NCBI GenBank assembly: GCA_964368645.1
Contig: CAYJBY010000024.1
Location: forward strand, 1 to 12,152
Source: JAEDHM01 sp964368645
GTDB lineage: Bacteria > Bacillota > Clostridia > Christensenellales > CAG-1252
Length of the DNA: 12,152 bases
Reading direction: 5' to 3'
Shown: positions 7,164 to 12,152 of the stretch, piece after piece
Numbering within the stretch: position 1 is the stretch's first letter
Layout: every line of letters starts with the position of its first letter
Position numbers and translations under genes: made by a program
The notes under the pieces: generated by a model
Database searches by the model: none
The model's input: only the letters and a program-made list of their open reading frames with translations
Told to the model about the DNA's origin: nothing

Positions 7164-8063
7164 TTAATGCTTATCAGAAGGGCTTATCAGTCTGCGCATA
7201 TCCTCAGGCAACGGCGAAGTAAATGAAAGCCGTTCACCGCTTATCGGGTGTACAAAGGACAGCTCCGCGGAGTGTAACGCCGGTCTGGATATCAAGTCGG
7301 GGGCTTCCTCCCCGTACATCCAATCCCCTGCAAGCGGACAGCCTATAGCGGCTAGGTGCGCTCTTATCTGGTGAGTTCTGCCCGTTAGCGGCTTAACGCT
7401 TACAAGTGCATATTTCCCGTAAACTCCGATAGTTTCGTAATCTGTTACCGCATAATCACCGTCTTGCGAAACCACTCTTTTCAAGGACGCAGACTGCTCA
7501 CGCGCCAAGGGAAGTTCTATCCTTCCAAAGCTAGGCGACGGTGCGCCGCAGGTTACTGCTAAGTAACCTCGGTAAAAGTCCTCGGTGTGGAGAAGCGTGC
7601 GCAAGCGGTCGTGAATATATCCACTTTTGGCGATAACCATCAATCCGTCCGTGCCCTTATCCAAACGGTTGACAGGGTGAAAAGCCGTGTCCGAGCCCCA
7701 AAGATAAGCCAACGCACCGGCAACTGTTTCGCCCTTTTCCATAAGCTCGGGTGCGCCCTGCGTCGCCAAGCCGGCAGGCTTATCAAGTACGGCAAGATCC
7801 TCGTCCTCAAAAACGAAATTTAGCGGATAATTCAGGGGTTTCGCGAGGTTATGCCCCGTAATATCGCCTACTGCTACGCGAAGAATGTCATTTTCCTTTA
7901 CCTTCTCGGTGGTGCGAACACGTCTTCCGTTAAGTGTAATACCGTCAGGAAGTTCCTTAATGGCGGAAATCCGTGCGCTGCCGATAAAAAGAGTCGCTGT
8001 CAGTAGATTTCTAACTGTGCGACTCGCATTTTCCGCAGTAACAACTAAGGTTAAATAACGCAT
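7164..8063 (-). CDS. RluA-family pseudouridine synthase
   Basis: A 299-residue enzyme that isomerises uridine to pseudouridine in structured RNA, most likely 23S rRNA or tRNA, in the cytoplasm. An N-terminal S4-like RNA-binding segment (about 1-65, with GITLNGRRVRTTEKVKENDIL) precedes the catalytic domain. Motifs: LAVLDKPAGLATQG at 90-103; the catalytic loop HPVNRLDKGTDGL at 129-141 with catalytic D135; GRTHQIRAHLA at 228-238. The common HRLD is here NRLD, a variant found in many members, and the usual TSG is TDG. Which uridine it modifies (RluC-, RluD- or YhcT-like) cannot be told from sequence alone. The start at 8063 lies 2 nt after the lipoprotein stop (TAA-TT-ATG) with no separate ribosome binding site, so translation is probably coupled to that gene. 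Confidence 0.92.
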   Translation of the reverse strand: MRYLTLVVTAENASRTVRNLLTATLFIGSARISAIKELPDGITLNGRRVRTTEKVKENDILRVAVGDITGHNLAKPLNYPLNFVFEDEDLAVLDKPAGLATQGAPELMEKGETVAGALAYLWGSDTAFHPVNRLDKGTDGLMVIAKSGYIHDRLRTLLHTEDFYRGYLAVTCGAPSPSFGRIELPLAREQSASLKRVVSQDGDYAVTDYETIGVYGKYALVSVKPLTGRTHQIRAHLAAIGCPLAGDWMYGEEAPDLISRPALHSAELSFVHPISGERLSFTSPLPEDMRRLISPSDKH

Positions 8064-8065
8064 AA

Positions 8066-8827
8066 TTATCTAGCGTTATCCGAAATAATTGCGGATAAGC
8101 CCGAAAGAATTTCAACCCATTCTTCAAAGGAAAAATTGCTCTCTATATACGCTCCGATAACGTCCTGCGGCTTAACGAAATACGCTGTATCCACGTTCTC
8201 AAAGCAGTAATCCTTATATGTTACCAAGTATTCTGCGCCGCCATTGTCAACGAGCTTGAACTGCTCTAAGTACTTATCGCTGAACCAATAGGTGTATTCG
8301 TCATCCTCGTAGGTAAAGCTGTATTTTTTTACGTCCTTACCGTTGAGAGTTTCCTTAACCGAGGTTTTCAACAGAGTCGCATAACTGCCGACAAGCAACT
8401 GGCTCGTAAGGTTATAAACCAAGTTTTTATCGGAAGTTGCGGAAGTTTCGGGATATAAGTAATACTCACCCGCACCTATGCCGACGTTGCTGAAAGGTAT
8501 AGTCAAAGAATTGTAATTCTCAAGAATTTGATAATATTCGTTATCCTTAAAAAGCTCGCGATAGGTCAATACGTCGCCCACTTTTTCAAGGGAGTAAACG
8601 TAGGCGTAAGCCCCGTCCTTATAAAAGCATTTCAGATTAACGGTTTTCGTTCCGTCGGTATCCGTGCAAACAACGGTAGCCGCAAAGGAATACTCCTCCG
8701 CTCCCTCAATAAGTTTTTTATACTTAACCTCTGCCCCGTTAAGTTTCTCATATAATTCGCAAGACGTCAAAAACAATAAAACGACTAGGGCAATTACTGT
8801 TATAATCGGTAATATCTTGTTTTTCAT
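8066..8827 (-). CDS. Lipoprotein of unknown function
   Basis: A 253-residue predicted surface lipoprotein. MKNK is followed by a hydrophobic stretch to about residue 20, then the lipobox LTSC with the lipidated cysteine at 23, so the mature protein should be anchored to the outer face of the cytoplasmic membrane. The rest is soluble, rich in Tyr, Asp and Glu, with alternating beta-strand-like segments such as FAATVVCTDTDG, KCFYKDGAYAYVYSL and KKYSFTYEDDEYTYWFSDK. That pattern suggests a LolA/LppX-like beta sheet, but no family can be named. Its consensus promoter ends only 6 nt before the ATG and there is no ribosome binding site, so the message is probably leaderless. It is the first gene of a two-gene operon with an RluA-type pseudouridine synthase, an odd partner functionally. 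Confidence 0.85.
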   Translation of the reverse strand: MKNKILPIITVIALVVLLFLTSCELYEKLNGAEVKYKKLIEGAEEYSFAATVVCTDTDGTKTVNLKCFYKDGAYAYVYSLEKVGDVLTYRELFKDNEYYQILENYNSLTIPFSNVGIGAGEYYLYPETSATSDKNLVYNLTSQLLVGSYATLLKTSVKETLNGKDVKKYSFTYEDDEYTYWFSDKYLEQFKLVDNGGAEYLVTYKDYCFENVDTAYFVKPQDVIGAYIESNFSFEEWVEILSGLSAIISDNAR

Positions 8828-8833
8828 TGCTTA

Positions 8834-8862
8834 ATTATAGCACTGAAAAACCGCCTTGACAA
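8834..8862 (-). promoter_or_regulatory. Sigma-A promoter of the lipoprotein-rluA operon
   Basis: Minus-strand -35 TTGTCA (8862-8857) and a consensus -10 TATAAT (8839-8834) with a 17-nt spacer. Only six bases (TAAGCA) separate the -10 from the ATG at 8827, which puts the expected start at or within a base or two of the A of the start codon. Confidence 0.82.
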
Positions 8863-8879
8863 GTTAATTTATTAATGTG

Positions 8880-9923
8880 CTAAAGCGTTAACAGGGTTGA
8901 GGCGATTTCGGGAGTGAAAAAATCATAATCTCGCATCACAATCTCCACGTTATGGTCAAAACGTGTATGCTCTACTACCCTGAAAAGTGCCTGATACAAA
9001 TCCGTTAATGCCGCAGTATCCGTTAGTTTCTCCGTATTGCCCACCGCCAAGGCTATCATAAAGCCATACAGACCGCAAAGAGAAACGTAAGCGTCGTCAA
9101 AAGTAGCGTCGGCGTAGGGAAACTTTTCGTAGAATAGATGATTAATCAGTAATTGCTCAAAGAAAAGGTTAAGGTTTGGAAAGTTCTGCAAAAGACGGCT
9201 CTTCAGCTTCCGATACACCCTTTCCTCACAACGGCACAACAGCTTGTCGGCAGTATCGCAGTAGCTCTTGATACTTGGACTTATTTCGTAATACAGTTCG
9301 GAAAGTGCTTCCATCAGCCGAATACTTTTACCAAAATCCGCCGAAACAGGAGTAATATTGCATAGATACTTGCCGATTGACCTTATATTATCCGTTACAG
9401 GCGCCTCACGGTTGCGCAAAAGTGATATAGAATGCTGACGGACAGCGGCTCGTTCCGCCGTTTCGCGGCAAAGCACCTTTTGCGGAAGTTCTGCGTAGGT
9501 AAAGCTTATCGGTTCCGTGCGATTAATCAGCATCTCAATAACGCCCTCACAGCTGGTAGATAAGGTAGCTTCACCTAGATCGGCGCGGATACTTCTGGGA
9601 TAAACCTTGCATATTAAAGGAAGATTATTTTCGCCCATTTCGGTTTGAAGGCGACACAAGCCGTTTTCGGCGCGTAACGGACAGTTACCCTCGTAGTCGT
9701 GCTTAAGAATTGCGTAACGCTCTGGAGAAGAATCGCGAGGAATATAAAAGCAAGTATTTAGCTTCGCTCTAAGCGATTCGCCACACTCTAAGCTCAACAG
9801 AGAAAAGTACTCTGACATAGCCACCGATACCGTCCACCCCTCACAACAGCAAGCTCGGCAAGCGGCGCACTTGCACTTAAAATCCATATAGAAATCCGGT
9901 ACCAAAAAAGTGTTTTCCGTCAT
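8880..9923 (-). CDS. FliB-family (flagellin lysine-N-methylase-like) cysteine-rich protein
   Basis: A 347-residue cytoplasmic protein resembling flagellin lysine-N-methylase FliB. The N-terminal cysteine cluster has Cys at 17, 19, 22, 25, 26 and 27 and ends in the family's CC-x-GW (CCEGW, 26-30). Next comes the second signature: GNCPLRAENGLCRLQ (C81, C90), GENNLPLICKVYPR (C105) and STSCEG (C125). The C-terminal half is helical and includes FEQLLINHLFYEKFPY, as in other members. FliB from Salmonella methylates flagellin lysines and is thought to use an Fe-S cluster. No flagellin or flagellar gene is present here, so the target is open. The frame extends 36 codons upstream, but the start is set at 9923: GAGG lies 7 nt before that ATG, the signature region begins directly after it, and a promoter occupies the extension. 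Confidence 0.83.
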   Translation of the reverse strand: MTENTFLVPDFYMDFKCKCAACRACCCEGWTVSVAMSEYFSLLSLECGESLRAKLNTCFYIPRDSSPERYAILKHDYEGNCPLRAENGLCRLQTEMGENNLPLICKVYPRSIRADLGEATLSTSCEGVIEMLINRTEPISFTYAELPQKVLCRETAERAAVRQHSISLLRNREAPVTDNIRSIGKYLCNITPVSADFGKSIRLMEALSELYYEISPSIKSYCDTADKLLCRCEERVYRKLKSRLLQNFPNLNLFFEQLLINHLFYEKFPYADATFDDAYVSLCGLYGFMIALAVGNTEKLTDTAALTDLYQALFRVVEHTRFDHNVEIVMRDYDFFTPEIASTLLTL

Positions 9924-9963
9924 AGTTTTACCTCTAAGTTCCTCGTATTGAACAACTATCATA

Positions 9964-9992
9964 AAGATATACCGAATTTTTTTTAGTGTCAA
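9964..9992 (-). promoter_or_regulatory. Sigma-A promoter of the fliB-like gene
   Basis: Minus-strand perfect -35 TTGACA (9992-9987) and -10 TATCTT (9969-9964) with a 17-nt spacer containing an A8 run. The predicted start near 9957 leaves a leader of about 34 nt. A palindromic GAAAAAAGG/CCTTTTTTC-like element (9999-10014) sits just upstream of the -35. The position supports the shorter start of the gene. Confidence 0.7.
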
Positions 9993-10014
9993 TAATCTGA
10001 AAAAAGGTTTTTTC

Positions 10015-10210
10015 TCTACCGATATTTCCATTTTTTATGCGGAGCATAATCCTTAATTATTGCCGATACTCCGAGGTTATCGAAATTGCAGGCTGTCTAA
10101 TTACTGCTGTTGTTGACTTGTATCGCGGTTATTGCCTTTGCCTGCTGTATGTCTATTCTTGTGGTGTGCCTGTCCTTTTTGGTTTACAGAAATTAGGATT
10201 ACATTTTAAC
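10015..10210. other. Intergenic spacer, no gene seen
   Basis: This stretch lies between the fliB-like promoter region and the DUF975 gene's terminator. The plus strand is T/G-rich. A plus-strand frame runs through it (10037-10246) but has no ribosome binding site, reads into the terminator hairpin and resembles no family, so no gene is called. No further promoter or strong hairpin was seen. Confidence 0.5.
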
Positions 10211-10244
10211 GAAAAAACGCACCGCGTTTTGTTCGCAGTGCGTT
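10211..10244 (-). terminator. Intrinsic terminator of the DUF975 gene
   Basis: Minus-strand stem AACGCACTGCG (10244-10234) pairs with CGCGGTGCGTT (10226-10216), 11 bp with one wobble and a 7-nt loop, and runs into a TTTTTT tract (10217-10212). It starts about 36 nt past the stop codon. Confidence 0.93.
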
Positions 10245-10280
10245 AAACTATTATAAAATTAATAGACCTTTATCAGTTAT

Positions 10281-11063
10281 TTAGATATTAAATATATCAT
10301 CGTCTTGGGAGTTATGCTCTTGTTCGTTTTCGATGGTCTGCTCCGCGTCGTCCTCGCGTATTTTACCATTGACTACACCGTCCTCGTCGTTGCTGTCAGC
10401 TCCGAAGTCACCGCTTGCCGTGGTGTGATTGCCGCGCACAATATCAGTGCCATCGCATAAACCCAAATACAAGAGAGTAAAGGAGGTCTGCATATAGGGA
10501 GCTGTCCACAAAAACAGTATTCCTGCGGTCAAGCAGGACAAGAGTATCCAACCGATAAAGCTCAAGCCCATTACGAATATCTCGCCATTGCGACCGCGCG
10601 TGATTTCTTTAGAGCGGTCCATAGCGTCGCGCCAGTGCATATCAGGGTTATCGGCTAATATATTGTTGACCTGAGAATATTTTAATCCCCATATAATGCC
10701 GGGGATAATCAGCAAAATGGTACCGCATATTACAATCAGCGAACACACGATATTTGCAATAAAGATATTAAGTGCGTGATTACCGCTTTTGATGGTCTTA
10801 AAGTAACCAGGCATCGATGCGTCGCCGCTACGAACAAACTTAAGATAAAAAGCGGCAGACCATACGTTCAAAAACAAAGTTCCGAAACCCAATATCGAGC
10901 CTAAGGTCGTTAAGATTTCGATGCCGAATTTCGATCCCGTAGCAGTAAACGCGCTGACTATTCCTGCAACAATGGCATTAAAAATCAAGGGTATCATAAG
11001 ATTACCCGCGTTAGACTTGCACATATCCTTAGCTTTTGCTTTAATTTGTTCACGTAAACTCAT
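10281..11063 (-). CDS. DUF975-family integral membrane protein
   Basis: A 260-residue polytopic membrane protein of the DUF975 family, common in Bacillota and of unknown function. A short cationic N-terminus (LREQIKAKAKDM) precedes helices at about 22-40, 47-75, 98-125, 162-183 and 184-203. The family hallmark is at 119-157: IIPGIIWGLKYSQVNNILADNP, then the conserved DAMDRSKEITRGRNGEIF amphipathic segment. After the last helix comes a hydrophilic tail of roughly 50 residues (about 211-260) very rich in Asp, Glu, Asn and Gln, ending QDDDIFNI, probably disordered. Many members stop shortly after the last helix, so the tail looks like an addition. The start at 11063 has AGGAG 6 nt upstream. It is monocistronic. 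Two promoter candidates and a GAAA hairpin lie upstream. Confidence 0.88.
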   Translation of the reverse strand: MSLREQIKAKAKDMCKSNAGNLMIPLIFNAIVAGIVSAFTATGSKFGIEILTTLGSILGFGTLFLNVWSAAFYLKFVRSGDASMPGYFKTIKSGNHALNIFIANIVCSLIVICGTILLIIPGIIWGLKYSQVNNILADNPDMHWRDAMDRSKEITRGRNGEIFVMGLSFIGWILLSCLTAGILFLWTAPYMQTSFTLLYLGLCDGTDIVRGNHTTASGDFGADSNDEDGVVNGKIREDDAEQTIENEQEHNSQDDDIFNI

Positions 11064-11096
11064 TGCCTTCTCCTCATAGATACAATCGCATTCCCA

Positions 11097-11125
11097 ATTA
11101 ATTACCGCGAAAGCGTAATTGTCAA
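11097..11125 (-). promoter_or_regulatory. Proximal promoter candidate of the DUF975 gene
   Basis: Minus-strand -35 TTGACA (11125-11120) is perfect, but the best 17-nt-spaced -10 is ATTAAT (11102-11097), which lacks the key first two bases of the hexamer. The spacer contains a hairpin: AATTA/TAATT and CGC/GCG arms around GAAA on the plus strand (11100-11120, one bulged base), which could be a regulator site or a leader structure. Confidence 0.4.
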
Positions 11126-11145
11126 CAACTACTTATCATAATTAT

Positions 11146-11175
11146 ATTATACAGCGTACATAACGCAATTTGCAA
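11146..11175 (-). promoter_or_regulatory. Distal promoter candidate of the DUF975 gene
   Basis: Minus-strand -35 TTGCAA (11175-11170) and consensus -10 TATAAT (11151-11146) with an 18-nt spacer; a second overlapping TATAAT lies at 11146-11141. Use of this promoter would give a leader of about 75 nt that includes the GAAA hairpin at 11100-11120. Confidence 0.6.
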
Positions 11176-11332
11176 CAAATACTTGCACACACCAAAATTA
11201 TATGTACTTGGTTGTTTCATTAGCGAAAATTGCAATTAAAAAGCTACGTTGTTTTAACGGTAATTAGAATTAAAGCGTAACGAACTACAGCAATCATTAA
11301 TGTAACCTATTAAATACAAACTTAAATAAAAG
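11176..11332. other. A/T-rich spacer between the promoter and the repeat array
   Basis: No coding frame, hairpin terminator or convincing promoter on either strand was recognised here. It leads without a sharp boundary into the repeat array that begins near 11333. Confidence 0.4.
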
Positions 11333-11935
11333 CCCGGAACGTCAGAACGAGTAACAGCCAAGAACGCTAAAAAGAATAATAAACTAGGAATGTCACAAAA
11401 AAGGGTAACAAACTAGGAACGTCAAAAAAGAGAAAAACTATCGTAATCTTTAAAGACTGATTGATTAACTGATTGACTAAATAATTGACTATCAAACAAA
11501 AACGCCATAGAAAGAACAGTCAAGAACGCTAAAAAGTAATAAACTAGGAGAACGTCAAAGGTAGTATCAACCTAAAACGGCAAAAGCTTAACAAGAACGT
11601 AAAAAGAGTAACAGCCTAAAAGGCTAAATAGTGTATCAACCTAGGAACGCTAAAAAGTAATAAACTAGGAACGTCAAAGGCAGTTTCAATCTGGAACCTC
11701 ATAAAACTTAATCATAACGTCAAACGGAGTAACAACCCATAGTGTCAAAGAGAGAAACAAACTAGGAATGTCACAAAAGAGAGAATAAACAAAACGCCAA
11801 TGAGAGTAATAAACTAGGAGAACGTCAAAGGCAATATCAAACTGGAACATCAAAAAAAACTAAATTGAAGCGTCAAAAAAGCTAACCCTAAACGTCAAAA
11901 AAGCTAACCCTAAACGTCAAGAGAGTAACAAAAAA
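11333..11935. repeat. Degenerate ~26-nt tandem repeat array, non-coding
   Basis: About 23 imperfect head-to-tail units fill the space between the DUF975 promoter region and the 5S terminator. The plus-strand unit is close to CTAGGAACGTCAAA followed by a purine-rich AAGAGTAATAAA or AGTATCAA segment, 20-29 nt long. Near-exact copies include AAACTAGGAATGTCACAAAA at 11381 and 11759. A 26-bp match also recurs at 11536-11561 and 11806-11831, so there is a higher-order pattern. The last units (11871-11914) are a perfect 22-bp duplication. One section (about 11430-11500) is occupied by a different GATTGACTAA-like repeat. All six frames are broken by stops. The purine bias is strong on the plus strand. 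No spacers, so not CRISPR. Function unknown. Confidence 0.8.
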
Positions 11936-11959
11936 GGAAGTCAATTGACTTCCTTTTTT
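11931..11959 (-). terminator. 5S rRNA terminator, perfectly palindromic and bidirectional
   Basis: GGAAGTCAATTGACTTCC (11936-11953) is an 18-bp perfect palindrome. It is flanked by AAAAA on the left and TTTTTT on the right, so it reads as a hairpin plus U-tract on both strands. On the minus strand it begins 11 nt past the 3' end of 5S rRNA and ends the rRNA operon; on the plus strand it could stop transcripts leaving the repeat array. Confidence 0.9.
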
Positions 11960-11963
11960 GGTG

Positions 11964-12079
11964 TCCGGCAGCGCCATATCCTCCCAGGTCGTGTCCAACC
12001 AAGTACTTTCTGCGCGGCGAGGCTTAACGACTGTGTTCGGTATGAGAACAGGTGGGACCCTCGCGCCAATGCCACCGGA
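11964..12079 (-). rRNA. rrf: 5S ribosomal RNA
   Basis: About 116 nt on the minus strand. Terminal helix I is visible: TCCGGTGGC at the 5' end (12079-12071) pairs over 9 bp with GCTGCCGGA at the 3' end (11972-11964). The conserved internal core is present: a CCCACCTGTTCTCATACC stretch, then CGAACACAG and GTTAAGCC, and later AGTACTTGG and GGGAGGAT near the 3' half. It forms helix V with L5/L18/L25 in the large subunit. A terminator follows at once, so it is the last gene of an rRNA operon; the 23S gene is expected just beyond the right edge. End positions are from the helix and may be off by a base or two. Confidence 0.95.
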
Positions 12080-12152
12080 GTGGCTAAATGTGTTATTAGC
12101 ACATTCACAACTGCATAGTTTAATCAAAATCTTGAGTTAGCATTAAATACTT
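12080..12152 (-). other. 23S-5S intergenic spacer of an rRNA operon
   Basis: These 73 bases lie directly 5' of the 5S gene. Minus-strand AATGTG/CACATT (12105-12087, 7-nt loop) forms a small hairpin. The AACTATGCAGTT-like segment beside it resembles spacers after 23S genes in many Bacillota, where they serve rRNA processing. No mature 23S 3' end was recognised inside the window. Confidence 0.6.

Noticed and set aside
9924..10031. 36-codon N-terminal extension of the FliB-like frame starting with MEISVEK
   Set aside because: It has no good ribosome binding site, contains the TTGACA-17-TATCTT promoter, and the inner ATG has GAGG at 7 nt directly before the family's conserved N-terminus.
10080..10170. 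Possible faint relative of the ~62-nt repeats (GCAGGCTGTCTAATTACTGCTG-like stretch, GCGGTTATTG)
   Set aside because: Only short, scattered similarity to the array's GGCTGACTA and GCGGTTGCTTA blocks without a second copy; not distinguishable from chance by eye.
10037..10246. Plus-strand 69-codon frame between fliB and the DUF975 gene
   Set aside because: No ribosome binding site, runs through the DUF975 gene's terminator hairpin, resembles no family.
11333..11935. Possible CRISPR array
   Set aside because: Units are contiguous and all diverged; there is no constant repeat alternating with unique spacers of equal length, and no cas genes are present.
11888..12140. Short frames on both strands across the 5S gene
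   Set aside because: The region is clearly 5S rRNA with helix I and the conserved core; reading frames here are chance.

Overview
The window looks like chromosomal DNA of a low-to-mid G+C Bacillota, probably an uncultivated gut-type Clostridia. The pointers are strong AGGAGG-type ribosome binding sites, textbook sigma-A promoters, a CCA-encoding tRNA, and the mix of families (GPH symporter, DUF975 membrane protein, FliB-type protein, RluA-type pseudouridine synthase). The taxon is inferred from style only. The standard code with TAA, TAG and TGA stops fits every gene.

Everything recognisable is on the minus strand, so transcription runs from high to low coordinates. In that order: the end of an rRNA operon (23S-5S spacer, 5S rRNA at 12079-11964, a perfectly palindromic terminator); a 600-bp non-coding array of degenerate ~26-nt repeats; a DUF975 membrane protein; a FliB-family cysteine-rich protein; a lipoprotein followed 2 nt later by an RluA-type pseudouridine synthase; an MFS transporter; an alpha/beta hydrolase of the monoacylglycerol-lipase type; the chaperone HtpG; a GPH-family sugar:cation symporter; a second non-coding array of ~62-nt degenerate repeats; and tRNA-Ser(GCU).

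Most genes are single transcription units. Hairpin/U-tract terminators lie after the DUF975 gene, the rluA-like gene, the hydrolase, htpG, the GPH gene and 5S. Good -35/-10 pairs lie before the DUF975 gene, fliB, the lipoprotein, the MFS gene, the hydrolase, the GPH gene and tRNA-Ser. Only the lipoprotein-rluA pair is an evident operon. The proteins do not form one pathway: they are housekeeping (HtpG, pseudouridine synthase) plus transport and small-molecule metabolism.

No defence system, mobile element, CRISPR array or biosynthetic cluster was found. The most unusual content is non-coding: two unrelated, strongly diverged tandem-repeat arrays, one bordering tRNA-Ser and one bordering the 5S gene. 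Several regulatory layouts also stand out: a probably leaderless lipoprotein mRNA, a terminator whose 3' arm doubles as the -35 box of the next gene, a 16-bp palindrome over the start site of the sugar symporter gene, and inverted-repeat arms flanking a candidate htpG promoter.
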